From Pontibacter sp. G13 (GTDB lineage Bacteria > Bacteroidota > Bacteroidia > J057), in contig NZ_CP134696.1 of NCBI RefSeq assembly GCF_031851795.1, forward strand, positions 6,758,001 through 6,822,000: a stretch of 64,000 nucleotides of DNA, in the 5' to 3' direction. A program made the translations under genes and the position numbers. The stretch's first letter is position 1, and each line of letters begins with the position of its first letter. Below the pieces are notes generated by a model. The model saw nothing but the letters and a program-made list of their open reading frames with translations, was not told the origin of the DNA and made no database searches. Positions 27,568 to 37,728 of the stretch are shown piece after piece.

Positions 27568-29787
27568 ATGTTGTGTATCATTTTCACCAAGAAAAAATTG
27601 CTCGTAGGGGCGAAGGGAGATATCCCGCGCTTGCTGGAAGTCAATGGTCAAACGCACATCAACCTGGACATGCGTCCAATGGAAGAAGTGCTCAAAGACC
27701 AGATCGGCGTGATTGGGCAATCTTACTTGGAATTTGCCAAGAAAAACCAGATTGACATTTCTGAAGGCATTACTACCTCGATCGCTTTTCCCGTTGATCA
27801 TGTGAACGAGAATGAGCGAAATGCCGTCCGTGAAGTCCTCAAATCCACCTCGCAGCCAAATTTCAAATTTGTCCACGAGGAGAGTCTGGCCGTTTCCTTC
27901 ATCAATGGATTGAAGGACGATTCCCTCGCCTCTGAAAACGTGGCTGTTGTAGAAGCCATGGATGATTATGTGAATCTCTGCTATGTGGTTCACGATCCCA
28001 AAGCCGAAACTCCCAATGTGAAGGAGACGGGTGCCGAAGGACTTTTCGAAAACGAATCCTTTGAATTCTTTCCATTCCGCGATTTTGGGCAGTCTTCCGG
28101 AAACGAGAAGGTACTGAATGAGCTGTTGGTGGAATTCTCCTCCGTGGGATTGACCATCGACATGAAAGGTCAGATGGAGTTGGCGCATCAATTGCTCAAT
28201 CCCAATGAAGACCATATTTACACCGTTTCCCGTCGGACTGATACCGTCGGACTGGAAGCAGAGGTCCAATTGACACTCGATCGCTACGAGGACTTGTTGA
28301 CCTCCAACCGCCAGAAGGTCGGAAGCCAGCTCTCCTCTGAATTGGGATCCAAATCTATCCAGAAGGTAGTCTTGTTGGGAGGATTTCTGCGCAATCAGAA
28401 ATTGCAGTCCTTCTTCAAGGATGAGTTGAAACTGAATGGCAAATTGGTCCTCGCCGATGGCAAAACCGAATATGACGAATACGCCATCATCGTAGAGGGG
28501 CTATCGAAGCGTACTGCCAAGGTGTTGGAGGCGAATAAACTCTATGCCGAGGAGCAAGAGCGCAAACGTTTGGAGGCAGAAAAACGGGCCAAAGTCAACG
28601 CAGAACTTCAAATCAAGGACGATCGGGATGCCTTGTTGGAAGAATTGCAGCGCGTATGTATCGATCCGAACAAACGGGAAGATTACGAGCGGATGTTCAT
28701 TCCACGTGGAGCCAAATTGGGCATTCCGGATGTGGTCCTGAAATGGAACATCAGTGAGGTGCTGTCTCGCATTGAGCTGGCTCGTGAGATTGGCGATACC
28801 GAGTCGGGAGAAGAAGGAGCCGAGGAGAAAGCAGATGAAAAGCCTTCCGCCAACGGATCGCTCGCCAAGGCAGCTAAGGTAGAATCCAAGGCTGAGTCCA
28901 AAGAAACGCCGAAAGCCAAGGAAGAAAGCAAGCCCGCTCCTAAAGTCGTGGCCAAGCCTAAGCCTGTGGTAGAGAAAAAACCGGAGCCCGTGAAGGCTGC
29001 TCCAGCTACTGCCGTTGTAAACAAAGAGACTAAAGGGACTCAGGTCACACTTCGTAAAACTGCAGAAGCTCCTAAAATCGAGGCGAAGGCGGAACCCAAA
29101 CCTGCCCCAGTTGAAGAGACCAAGCCTGCGGTAGTGGAAACAGCGCCTGCTGTAATTGAGAAGGAGGAAGCGCCAGCTCCCAAGACGCAGGATGGACCTC
29201 GCCGCAAGATGAGCCTCAATGATCTCTTCGTCATCAAAGGAGCATTGCCTGATGGAGATTTTCCGACCAAGAAGGTTTCTTTCCATGCTGAGCAGGAAAT
29301 GAAGGTCGTGAAGCTTCTTCCAACCAAGGACATGGAAGATCCGACTCAGCGCGATCGATTCCAGCGACTCTACGAGAAGGAATTGCAGTACTTCGGAGAA
29401 ATGAGCGAGATCGAGGAATCCAAAGAAGGATTGTTCTACTACCGCCCATTTATCGAGCGTACCACGCTGGGTGAATTCATCAAGAAGAATGGACTCAACA
29501 AGAAGCTCCACTTGGACGATTTGACCAGCGCAGACTTGAAATTCATCCTTCAGGTATTCAAGGAGATTCGCGAGTTGAAAATTTCCCATGCGGGATTGAC
29601 CGCCAACAACATCTTGGTATTGGCCAAGCGCAAGTGGAATCTTTCCAAGAATGTAGAGATTCGTGTAGTCGGATTCACCCCAGAGGATGCTACTCAAGAG
29701 GAGATGATCAAGCAATTGCACCACATCTTTGCGCAACTGTTGGGAACCGATTTCTACAAAGAGTTCAGAGAGAAGTTCCAGCTGTAA
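27568..29787 (+). CDS. Hsp70-like protein fused to a kinase-like C-terminal domain
   Basis: 739 residues from ATG 27568 (the frame extends upstream to 27394 without features). Residues 1-330 follow the actin/Hsp70 layout: TTSIAFPVDHVNENERNAVREVL with FKFVHEESLAVSFING (compare VPAxFxxxQRxAT...EPxAAALAY) and IQKVVLLGGFLRNQKLQSFF (compare VxLVGGSxRIPxVQ), but the phosphate loops are not recognisable, suggesting a degenerate nucleotide site. A charged helix (EEQERKRLEAEKRAK) and a ~130-residue Lys/Glu/Pro/Ala linker follow. The last ~160 residues look like the end of a protein-kinase fold, with ISHAGLTANNILVL in place of HGDLKPENIL, lacking the catalytic Asp, and no DFG. A probable pseudoenzyme scaffold. 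TonB-family gene follows. Confidence 0.6.
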   Translation: MLCIIFTKKKLLVGAKGDIPRLLEVNGQTHINLDMRPMEEVLKDQIGVIGQSYLEFAKKNQIDISEGITTSIAFPVDHVNENERNAVREVLKSTSQPNFKFVHEESLAVSFINGLKDDSLASENVAVVEAMDDYVNLCYVVHDPKAETPNVKETGAEGLFENESFEFFPFRDFGQSSGNEKVLNELLVEFSSVGLTIDMKGQMELAHQLLNPNEDHIYTVSRRTDTVGLEAEVQLTLDRYEDLLTSNRQKVGSQLSSELGSKSIQKVVLLGGFLRNQKLQSFFKDELKLNGKLVLADGKTEYDEYAIIVEGLSKRTAKVLEANKLYAEEQERKRLEAEKRAKVNAELQIKDDRDALLEELQRVCIDPNKREDYERMFIPRGAKLGIPDVVLKWNISEVLSRIELAREIGDTESGEEGAEEKADEKPSANGSLAKAAKVESKAESKETPKAKEESKPAPKVVAKPKPVVEKKPEPVKAAPATAVVNKETKGTQVTLRKTAEAPKIEAKAEPKPAPVEETKPAVVETAPAVIEKEEAPAPKTQDGPRRKMSLNDLFVIKGALPDGDFPTKKVSFHAEQEMKVVKLLPTKDMEDPTQRDRFQRLYEKELQYFGEMSEIEESKEGLFYYRPFIERTTLGEFIKKNGLNKKLHLDDLTSADLKFILQVFKEIRELKISHAGLTANNILVLAKRKWNLSKNVEIRVVGFTPEDATQEEMIKQLHHIFAQLLGTDFYKEFREKFQL

Positions 29788-29972
29788 ATCACTACTTGGA
29801 TCAATTTTTTCAATCAGCCTAAGGAAGCAGGGAACGGGGTTTGCAAGGAGATATCCGGCATGTACCTCGTTCCTCTTTTGACCCGGCCATTTCACGGTTT
29901 CGTACGGCTCAAGAGGATCTTTAGGTGCCGTCGCCAATCCCTAACATCCACAGAACCCATTCCCAGAAACGT

Positions 29973-30737
29973 ATGGACGCATCCGGAAACAATCTGGTAG
30001 ATTTTATTCGAGAAAAAGAGCGACAGGAAAAGAAACGCCTCCAAAAGCGCCTCAAGTCTTGGGGGATCGTCCTGGGCGTGATCGCCTTGTTCATTGCATC
30101 AGGAGTGGTGTACGCTATCCTGACGGAGGACGCCATCCGTAGATTCTCCTATTCGAAGTTGACTGTGAGCGAGGTACAGCAACTCTTTCGGGAAGACCCC
30201 CGACCCATGATTTTCTTCAATGAGACCAGCGGGATCGAAGATACGATCAAGTCTACAGATGAGTATCGAAGACGTCTCGAGGAAATTTGGGACCCCAAAG
30301 GAGAAGCTGCTGCCGGTGAGTATGACGAGTTCACCAGTTCTTCCAATTCTACGGACCAGGAGGTCATTGAAGGCGTGAAGGAATTGGCCGCACAGACCCA
30401 AGGCGAGGAGTTGGACATTTCTGAGCCGCTCTATAAAGCGGACATCATGCCGAGCTTTCCAGGAGGCGAATCCTCCATGCGGGAATTCCTCAGACATCAG
30501 ATCCGCTATCCTGACCAAGCCCAGCGGGACAAGGTAGAAGGTCAGGTCGTGGTGGAATTTGTCGTGGAATCCAGTGGTGCCATCACCAATGTCAAAGTGG
30601 TTCGAGGAATCGGCTCCGGATGTGATGATGAAGCAGTGAGGGTCGTACGGATGATGCCGTCTTGGATTCCCGGAGAAATGGCTGGACAAAAAGTGCCCGT
30701 TTTTACGACGATGGCCGTCAACTTTAGATTTCTGTGA
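29973..30737 (+). CDS. TonB-family protein
   Basis: 254 residues from ATG 29973. A basic N-terminus precedes a single transmembrane helix (SWGIVLGVIALFIASGVVYAIL). The C-terminal ~95 residues are a TonB_C domain: MPSFPGGESSMREFLRHQIRYP, VEGQVVVEFVVESSGAITNVKVVRGIG, CDDEAVRVVRMMPSWIPGEM, VFTTMAVNFRF. The linker is not Pro-rich but acidic. It may transduce energy to outer-membrane transporters, or be one of the many TonB_C proteins of unknown partner. Confidence 0.85.
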   Translation: MDASGNNLVDFIREKERQEKKRLQKRLKSWGIVLGVIALFIASGVVYAILTEDAIRRFSYSKLTVSEVQQLFREDPRPMIFFNETSGIEDTIKSTDEYRRRLEEIWDPKGEAAAGEYDEFTSSSNSTDQEVIEGVKELAAQTQGEELDISEPLYKADIMPSFPGGESSMREFLRHQIRYPDQAQRDKVEGQVVVEFVVESSGAITNVKVVRGIGSGCDDEAVRVVRMMPSWIPGEMAGQKVPVFTTMAVNFRFL

Positions 30738-30858
30738 GTGAACCTTCGATGGTCGTGAGTCGGGTATCGATGGATTCACCCAAGTCCATCTGGGTTTTTG
30801 CCCGAATCTAGAAGACCTATCTCAGGTTCATTTGCAAGATTTTCCCCAATTACGTAAG

Positions 30859-30888
30859 TGCCGCTGAATTTCAGCGGCATTTTTTTTA
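30859..30888 (+). terminator. Rho-independent terminator after the TonB gene
   Basis: TGCCGCTGAA (30859-30868) pairs with TTCAGCGGCA (30870-30879) followed by nine T residues. Confidence 0.85.
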
Positions 30889-31033
30889 TAGGCGATTGGT
30901 AACATTGGAGGATGGAGTAAATTGCAGCCGGAATATGTGCCCCCGATGGTTGATTCCGTCGGAAAGCCGACCTTTGTTAGGGGTTTGCTTCTGAAATTAC
31001 CTCGTAGGATTCCTTAAAACTTCAAAACTAGTT

Positions 31034-31939
31034 ATGAAACTCGGATTAATTGGATTGGGAAAAATGGGTGGCAATATGACTCGCCGCCTATTGCAATATG
31101 ATATGGAGGTTGTGGTTTGGGACCCGACTCAATCGGCTATTGATGCGGTTGTGGAAGCTGGCGCAGAATCCGCAGCCTCTCCGGAGGACATCCTCGCCAA
31201 ACTTCCTGAACGCAAGGTGATCTGGCTGATGGTGCCTGCTGGGAAAGCCGTGGAGATGAACCTAGAAGCTTTGCTTCCTCACATGAATGCCGGAGATGTG
31301 ATCATCGATGGCGGTAACTCATTCTGGCGTGAATCTGTCGAACGTGCCAATCGCATTGCCGAACACGGGGTGCACTACATCGACTGCGGCGTGAGTGGAG
31401 GAGTATGGGGCCTTTCCGAAGGATACGCACTCATGTATGGGGGGAATGCAGAAGCTGCTGCCTACTGCGAACCGATCTTCAAGGCTTTGGCACCTGAAGG
31501 CGGATACAAATATTGTGGCGAAAGTGGAGCAGGGCACTTGGTCAAAATGGTCCACAATGGCATCGAATATGGAATGATGCAGGCCTACGCAGAGGGATTC
31601 GAGATCATGGAGAAATCTCCTTTCAATCTGGATCTCGCGGGAATTGCCGAAATGTGGATGCACGGATCTGTGGTTCGTTCATGGCTGTTGGAGTTGACTG
31701 GCAATGCTTTGCGGGAAGATCCCAAGCTTGATCAGCTTAAGCCATTCGTGAGCGATAGCGGGGAAGGTCGCTGGACTGTCAACACAGCCATCGATTTTGA
31801 CGTACCAGTTCACGTCATTTCTGCAGCCCTGTTTGCTCGATTCCAGTCTCGCGACGATGACTCTTACGCGATGAAGATGTTGTCTGCCATGCGGAACCAA
31901 TTTGGCGGTCACGCCATGAAGAAAGTATCGGACGAATAG
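31034..31939 (+). CDS. gnd: 6-phosphogluconate dehydrogenase, decarboxylating (short GntZ/YqeC type)
   Basis: 301 residues, the short form of the family rather than the ~470-residue GndA type. NAD(P) motif LGLIGLGKMGGNM, substrate motif IDGGNSFWRES, and the catalytic segment GHLVKMVHNGIEYGMMQAYAEGFE with the Lys and Asn. Converts 6-phosphogluconate to ribulose 5-phosphate and CO2. First gene of the gnd-zwf-pgl oxidative pentose phosphate operon; 66 bases separate it from zwf. Confidence 0.95.
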   Translation: MKLGLIGLGKMGGNMTRRLLQYDMEVVVWDPTQSAIDAVVEAGAESAASPEDILAKLPERKVIWLMVPAGKAVEMNLEALLPHMNAGDVIIDGGNSFWRESVERANRIAEHGVHYIDCGVSGGVWGLSEGYALMYGGNAEAAAYCEPIFKALAPEGGYKYCGESGAGHLVKMVHNGIEYGMMQAYAEGFEIMEKSPFNLDLAGIAEMWMHGSVVRSWLLELTGNALREDPKLDQLKPFVSDSGEGRWTVNTAIDFDVPVHVISAALFARFQSRDDDSYAMKMLSAMRNQFGGHAMKKVSDE

Positions 31940-32005
31940 ACTGCTCCCATTCAGCCAATCATCCTCAAGCCATTGTGTGGGGATGATTGGCCTACCAACT
32001 TGCTG

Positions 32006-33535
32006 ATGAAAGCTCAAGATAATCTCATTCTCACTATTTTTGGGGCTTCGGGTGATTTGACCCGGAGAAAACTCATCCCCGCTATTTACGACCTTTACCA
32101 ACAAGGGCTGATGCCAGAGCGGTTTGCCATTGTCGGGACAAGTCGTACCGCCTATTCCGATGATGACTTTCGGGACAGAGTGCTCGAAGGAGTCAAGGAG
32201 TTTTCGTTGAGGGATACTAGCGACTCCAAATTGCTCAAGCAATTCCGCGAGCAGCTCTATTACCAGCCTTTGGATACGAAATCTCCTCAGGCCTATGCCA
32301 ATCTCCAACAGCGATTGACCCAAATCGATGAGGATCAACAGATTGGCGGCAATGGAATTTTTTACCTGTCCACCCCTCCAAGCTTGTATGAAACGATTGC
32401 AAGGGGCCTGTCCATGCAGGATTTGCATCAATCCGAGGTAGGCTGGCGGCGCTTGATCGTCGAGAAGCCTTTCGGATATGATTTGGATTCGGCCAAGGAC
32501 CTCAACGCCAAATTGCTGCAATTCTTCTCGGAGGATCAGATCTACCGGATCGACCATTACCTCGGCAAAGAAACAGTTCAAAACCTGTTGGTGACCCGTT
32601 TTTCCAATGGAATCTTCGAGCCTTTGTGGAACCGCAACTACATTCACCATGTGGAGGTGACGGCCGCCGAGAGTATTGGAATTGGAGACCGAGGAGGGTA
32701 TTATGATACGTCCGGGGCACTGCGCGACATGGTTCAGAATCACCTTTTGCAGGTATTGGCCATGACAGCTATGGAGCCACCCATCGAAATTAAAGCTGAG
32801 GCAATCCGCAACGAGACGTTCAAGGTTTTCCAAGCCCTTCGTCCCATGACCCAAGAGGCCATCAATCACGACGTCATCCGTGGGCAATACATCGAATCCA
32901 CTGTCCGTGGCCAGCAAATGGATGGATATCGTCAAGCCAAGGGCGTGGCTGAAGATTCCCGTACTGAGACCTTTGTTGCCCTCAAATGCTTTATTGACAA
33001 TTGGAGATGGGGCGGTGTCCCGTTTTATATCCGTACTGGAAAGCGTCTACCAACTCGGGTTACTGAGGTGGTCATTCACTTCAAGGAAACCCCACTGAGA
33101 CTCTTCTCCAGCAAGCTTGCCCCTTCACAGCAAAACAACCAGCTCGTCATCCGCATTCAGCCGAATGAAGGCCTTCTGCTGAAATTTGGGATGAAGGTAC
33201 CAGGAATGGGATTTCAGGTGGAAACGGTCAATATGGATTTCCATTACTCCGAATTGTCCGATGCCTACCTGCCGAGTGCTTATGAAAGGTTGTTGCTCGA
33301 TGCCATCAAAGGAGATGCGACCTTGTTTGCTCGAGGAGATGTGGTGGAAGCCGGATGGGCATTTGTCGATCCAATATTGAAGGCATGGAAAAATGATCCG
33401 GAGATTCCACTATACGGCTATCCCGCTGGTACTTGGGGGCCTGAGGAGTCCGATGGTCTGATCGAAGGTGAGGATTTGACTTGGCGTTACCCTTGCCGAA
33501 ATCTTTCCGATGATGGAAGCTACTGCGAATTGTGA
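32006..33535 (+). CDS. zwf: Glucose-6-phosphate 1-dehydrogenase
   Basis: 509 residues from ATG 32006. Coenzyme motif LTIFGASGDLTRRKLIPA, active-site signature RIDHYLGKE with the catalytic His, and IEKPFG-type segment IVEKPFGYDL. Oxidises glucose 6-phosphate to 6-phosphogluconolactone with NADP+. Its stop overlaps a GTG of the next frame, and pgl begins 38 bases later. Confidence 0.97.
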   Translation: MKAQDNLILTIFGASGDLTRRKLIPAIYDLYQQGLMPERFAIVGTSRTAYSDDDFRDRVLEGVKEFSLRDTSDSKLLKQFREQLYYQPLDTKSPQAYANLQQRLTQIDEDQQIGGNGIFYLSTPPSLYETIARGLSMQDLHQSEVGWRRLIVEKPFGYDLDSAKDLNAKLLQFFSEDQIYRIDHYLGKETVQNLLVTRFSNGIFEPLWNRNYIHHVEVTAAESIGIGDRGGYYDTSGALRDMVQNHLLQVLAMTAMEPPIEIKAEAIRNETFKVFQALRPMTQEAINHDVIRGQYIESTVRGQQMDGYRQAKGVAEDSRTETFVALKCFIDNWRWGGVPFYIRTGKRLPTRVTEVVIHFKETPLRLFSSKLAPSQQNNQLVIRIQPNEGLLLKFGMKVPGMGFQVETVNMDFHYSELSDAYLPSAYERLLLDAIKGDATLFARGDVVEAGWAFVDPILKAWKNDPEIPLYGYPAGTWGPEESDGLIEGEDLTWRYPCRNLSDDGSYCEL

Positions 33536-33573
33536 AAAAATACTGGATCGGAAATTATCTCCAACCTCTTTGT

Positions 33574-34293
33574 ATGAAGACGAACGTTTATACTTCTCCT
33601 GATAAATTGGCGACGGCACGCCTATTTGCCGACCATTTGGTGGAATTGGTTAAATCCGCCGAAGTATTTCACTGCTCTGTAAGTGGTGGAAGTACGCCTA
33701 AATTGTTGTTTGATTTGCTCGCCAAAGAATACGGGCAGCTGATTCCCTGGGAACGGGTTCATTTCTGGTGGGGGGATGAGCGCTGCGTGCCTCCTACTGA
33801 TTCGGACAGCAACTACGGGATGACCAAATCCCTGCTGTTTGATCATATCGACATTCCCGCGGAGAATATTCATCGGGTACTCGGCGAGAACGATCCTGAG
33901 CAAGAAGCCATTCGATATTCCGAAGAAATGACTACCATCATGCCGATGGTTGATGGGTTGCCCCAATATGATCTGATCATGCTGGGAATGGGAGATGATG
34001 GGCATACGGCTTCGATCTTTCCGCATCAAATGGAATTGTTGAAGGCGGAGCCGATCTGTGCGGTTGCTACTCATCCAACAAGTGGCCAAAAGCGGATTAC
34101 CCTCACAGGTCCTTCTCTTCAGATGGCCAAGAAGGTTGCCTTTTTGGTGACTGGGGAGAATAAGCAAGACAAAGTGGCATCCATTCTCAATGAACCCACC
34201 GAGACTTCTCCATATCCTGCTGCGCATATTCAGCCACTTGAAGGGGATTTGGTCTGGTACCTGGATGAAGCTGCTGCTGCGAAAATCTCCTAG
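33574..34293 (+). CDS. pgl: 6-phosphogluconolactonase (NagB fold)
   Basis: 239 residues from ATG 33574 (an in-frame GTG at 33532 overlaps the zwf stop). SVSGGSTPKLLFDLL, VHFWWGDERCVPPTDSDSNYGM and LIMLGMGDDGHTASIFPH are the DevB/Pgl signatures. It hydrolyses the lactone made by Zwf, completing the three-step path with gnd. Confidence 0.95.
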   Translation: MKTNVYTSPDKLATARLFADHLVELVKSAEVFHCSVSGGSTPKLLFDLLAKEYGQLIPWERVHFWWGDERCVPPTDSDSNYGMTKSLLFDHIDIPAENIHRVLGENDPEQEAIRYSEEMTTIMPMVDGLPQYDLIMLGMGDDGHTASIFPHQMELLKAEPICAVATHPTSGQKRITLTGPSLQMAKKVAFLVTGENKQDKVASILNEPTETSPYPAAHIQPLEGDLVWYLDEAAAAKIS

Positions 34294-34366
34294 TTGAGAA
34301 AGCAGTTTCGATATTGAAATTTCGGGATTGTCGTCGATCTGGCATGGAGGTTAGTTCGGGTTTTTG

Positions 34367-34374
34367 TACTTTTG
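34367..34374 (+). promoter_or_regulatory. Candidate -7 element (TACTTTTG) before the GH106-like gene
   Basis: Fits TAnnTTTG, 20 bases before the ATG at 34394. No clear TTG is seen at the expected -33 distance, so support is weak. Confidence 0.3.
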
Positions 34375-34393
34375 GCACTTAAGCTGGGATGCT

Positions 34394-37300
34394 ATGTCCA
34401 AAAAAACACTGCTTATCGTCTGGTCGGCGGTTTCTGTTTTGCTATTGTGTATTCCGGTATCTGCGTGGCTTTCTATAAGCCAATGGTGGAGCCGATCTTC
34501 TGATAGTAGACTGCCGCTCGTTGTGGAAGACTCCATGCGAGTCGGAATTCCTGCCAAGGCTGTTCCTGATTCGTTGGGGGAAGGAGATGATATCTGGATG
34601 AACAAAGGCCTTCAGTTGGAAGGCTTCCGCACGCCGGATGTGGTCTATCGACCCTGGATCAAATGGTACTGGCCCGGTGCCAATGTGGAATCTTCCGATC
34701 TGCTCATGCAAATGCAATTGATCCATGATCGTGGATTTGGTGGAGCGGAAATCTACATGACCACAGAAGGTTATATCGCCTCTGATGACTTTGAAGAGGC
34801 AGGCCAATCAGTCGGCGGCAATCCCGGTTTCGAACAAAAACTCCTTCAGGTCTTTCAAGAGGCCTACAAACGAAATATCCATCTCGATTTGCATGTTGGA
34901 GTGGGAAGCCCTTCGGGAGGCCCCCACGTTCCCCTACACCAGGGTGTCAAAACCTTGGTGGTCGGAGAGGCTCACGTATTCGGTGGTAAAACGGTAGAAA
35001 TTCCACTTCCTGAACCGCATATTCCCATCTCCTACCCCCTTTGGGGATGGGCAGAGCCCAATATCCATCCACGTCCTGTCAATGTGCTGAACTTCTTTCC
35101 TAATCAGCATCAACCCCTAGTCGTGCTGGCTGCCAAGGCAACATCACATGAGCGCTCCAACATTCCTTGGGAATTGACCGATGTGATCGAGCTTGATCCG
35201 GATTCCATTTTTCATATTTCCTCTCAAGTTTCTCCAGAGGGGATAGTCAAATGGGAGGCTCCCAGTGGAGAATGGGAAATCTTGGCATTTTATGAGATGC
35301 CTGCTGGGTTGAGCCCTTGGTTCGGAGAATATGACCCACCAGGGTATGTAGTGGATCTTCTGGACTCGGTGGCGGTGCTGTCACATCATGATCACTGGTT
35401 GAAAGAGTGGCCCGTCTTGGATGAGTTCCGGGTGACCTCCCTGAGAGGGATCGCTCATGATCAGACCAAAATTGGAGCGGATTTGCTTTGGGCAAACGGC
35501 TTCTCCGATGCTTTCAAAAAACGTAGAGGGTACGAATTGACACCCTATTTTCCCGCCCTGATGATGCCGGGAGGCTCCAATTATTTCCTGAATGGCTCTG
35601 GGGTGAATCGAACAGCATTATTCTCTGTGACTGAAGCAGATGAACGAATCCGGTACGACTTCCAGAAAACGATTTCGGATTTGTATCTCGCTCATTTTGT
35701 CCAACCCACCGAACATTGGGCACTTGATAGAAACTTGATGGTCAAATCCCAACCATTTGGGATGGATATTGACCTCATCGAAGCTGCAGGCCAATCACGG
35801 ATTCCAGAAGCATCTCAGGCCTTCGCGGGCGGTAGCGATCTCGGCGTCAAATTGGTTAGCTCAGGTGCGCATCTTGGTGGGCGCGAATTGGTGAGTGCTG
35901 AAGCACTTTCCTTTTTGGGCCAAACAGGGAAGTATGCTCCGCTCAGCTGGAAAGTGGCGGTCGACAAGCTCTTTACAGCCGGAATCAATCACATTGTCCT
36001 CGATGGATTGAGTTACGGATATTCAGATAAGCGCTTTGGGGCTAGAGGATGGCAACCTAGATCCTCCGATCCATCGGTTTTCCCAATGGGAGGAACAGAT
36101 CTTTCACCCAATAACCCATTCTGGGAGGAAATAGATGAGTTCACCAAGTATCTAAGTCGTTGCCAATGGGGATTGAGAGCTGGTGAAAGCCAGGTCGATG
36201 TTTGTGTCTACTATCCTTTTTTGGGTTTCCCGACAGACTACGGCAAGGTTTCCGGTTCCGAAGAATTCTTTCTGAATGGCCAACACGAGGAATTGTCTGG
36301 CAATCTGCATCCTGTTCCAGATCCCATGGCTGGCTTGCCTGATTCATGGATTAGGCAGACTGTAGATCCTCGGATCGAATGGTTGAAACAAGCTCGTGAG
36401 GCGATTGAGGTGCTAGAAAATCAAGGTTTGACGTGGGAATGGGTACACGATCCTGCTATTGCCCAAGCCAAGATCCGCGGAGGGAAAATTCAAACTCCGC
36501 ATACTGCTTACGAAGCGATTTTGGTGATCCAACCCCCTCAAATGGAACTGGACGCCGCTATGAATCTCAAGGAATTGGCGAAAAAGGGCGGCTCGGTCAT
36601 CATGATGGGAGATGTCATTGCCAAACAGCCCGGTTATTTCAAACACGCTGAAAATGATGAAATTATTCATCAATTGCTGCAGGAGCTGCGAATTCCTGAG
36701 AGTCCGAATACGCCAGATGATTTGCGCGATCTCCTGAACGGCAGGCCTATCAAACAGGCGGTTCGATATGCCCAGACCTATCCTTTTTTGCGTCATCAGG
36801 TTCGCGATCTTGGCCAATATGGTCAACTGACTTTCTTCCGAAACCAAATGGGAAGGCCGCGATTTTTTGAGATCGAACTTCAGGGAGAATATGAATCGCT
36901 CTATTGGCTCAATCCTTGGGACGGAAAGATTTACCCGGCGATACAAGACGAAGGATCCAAAGTGAGAGGCAAACTGGAAGCCTTTGGAAGCATGTTTTTG
37001 CTTGCTTATGGTGGAGAGTCCATTCCAGATTCTCTCATTTCTGCGGGTTCTCCATTTGATTCCCCCATGGCTAATTCTCGGCGAGCAGTATCCTTTGAGA
37101 TCGAACAATGGGATCTTACGATAGGTGATGATCGCTTGGCCAATGGGCAATACAGCAAAATGGATACGACACTTTTCGAGTGGACTTCCGACCCTCAATT
37201 GGCCTACATTAGTTCTCCGGCTGTATATACTGCACACTGGGAACTGGCCGATACCCTTGGAAGGCGAGAATATGTGCTGGATCTAGGACCGCTCAACGGG

Positions 37301-37552
37301 ACTGCTGAGGTGTGGGTAAATACCCAACGAGTAGGAAAGGAGATTCTTCCACCCTATCAATTTGATCTCACCAAATACTTGGTACCCGGTAGTAATGTGG
37401 TAGAAATTTGGCTGACTCAACCCGCCTTTAATCAGATGATCGGATTGGGGAAATTGGAAGAACCGGGATTTGAGCAATTCGACCAACCCAATCAACCCTT
37501 AATTCCGATGGGCCTCAAAGGGCCTGTAGTGATCTGGGAATTGACGCCATAA
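34394..37552 (+). CDS. GH106-like protein (alpha-L-rhamnosidase family)
   Basis: 1052 residues from ATG 34394, with an N-terminal hydrophobic signal/anchor (LLIVWSAVSVLLLCIPVSAWL). RPWIKWYWPGANVESSDLLMQM and GFGGAEIYM start the catalytic barrel; RRGYELTPYFPALM, RIRYDFQKTISDLYLAHFVQP, VSAEALSFLGQ and AGINHIVLDGLSYGY follow as in GH106. The C-terminal ~120 residues are a beta-sandwich (EYVLDLGPLNGTAEVWVNTQRVG) like the carbohydrate-binding modules at the end of this family. Probably releases rhamnose-like residues outside the cytoplasm; substrate unproven. Confidence 0.72.
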   Translation: MSKKTLLIVWSAVSVLLLCIPVSAWLSISQWWSRSSDSRLPLVVEDSMRVGIPAKAVPDSLGEGDDIWMNKGLQLEGFRTPDVVYRPWIKWYWPGANVESSDLLMQMQLIHDRGFGGAEIYMTTEGYIASDDFEEAGQSVGGNPGFEQKLLQVFQEAYKRNIHLDLHVGVGSPSGGPHVPLHQGVKTLVVGEAHVFGGKTVEIPLPEPHIPISYPLWGWAEPNIHPRPVNVLNFFPNQHQPLVVLAAKATSHERSNIPWELTDVIELDPDSIFHISSQVSPEGIVKWEAPSGEWEILAFYEMPAGLSPWFGEYDPPGYVVDLLDSVAVLSHHDHWLKEWPVLDEFRVTSLRGIAHDQTKIGADLLWANGFSDAFKKRRGYELTPYFPALMMPGGSNYFLNGSGVNRTALFSVTEADERIRYDFQKTISDLYLAHFVQPTEHWALDRNLMVKSQPFGMDIDLIEAAGQSRIPEASQAFAGGSDLGVKLVSSGAHLGGRELVSAEALSFLGQTGKYAPLSWKVAVDKLFTAGINHIVLDGLSYGYSDKRFGARGWQPRSSDPSVFPMGGTDLSPNNPFWEEIDEFTKYLSRCQWGLRAGESQVDVCVYYPFLGFPTDYGKVSGSEEFFLNGQHEELSGNLHPVPDPMAGLPDSWIRQTVDPRIEWLKQAREAIEVLENQGLTWEWVHDPAIAQAKIRGGKIQTPHTAYEAILVIQPPQMELDAAMNLKELAKKGGSVIMMGDVIAKQPGYFKHAENDEIIHQLLQELRIPESPNTPDDLRDLLNGRPIKQAVRYAQTYPFLRHQVRDLGQYGQLTFFRNQMGRPRFFEIELQGEYESLYWLNPWDGKIYPAIQDEGSKVRGKLEAFGSMFLLAYGGESIPDSLISAGSPFDSPMANSRRAVSFEIEQWDLTIGDDRLANGQYSKMDTTLFEWTSDPQLAYISSPAVYTAHWELADTLGRREYVLDLGPLNGTAEVWVNTQRVGKEILPPYQFDLTKYLVPGSNVVEIWLTQPAFNQMIGLGKLEEPGFEQFDQPNQPLIPMGLKGPVVIWELTP

Positions 37553-37728
37553 CCTCATGGAATGGAGCTGTTTAATGATTGCTCTTTGGCTGCAAATACC
37601 CATTTTTAGCGTCTGGTAATGGGACAATTATCCATGTTTAGCCAACGATGATCCTTGGTGAAATGGTGGCTCAAAAGCCTAAACCTGATCGTTTTCCTTT
37701 CCACTCAAAAACCTTCAACAACCCCAAT

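Noticed and set aside
28501-29937. A 478-codon reading frame on the minus strand
   Set aside because: It is a shadow of the Hsp70-like/pseudokinase gene on the plus strand, with no family features of its own; similar antisense frames at 2725-3501, 17845-18603 and 31679-32935 were rejected likewise.
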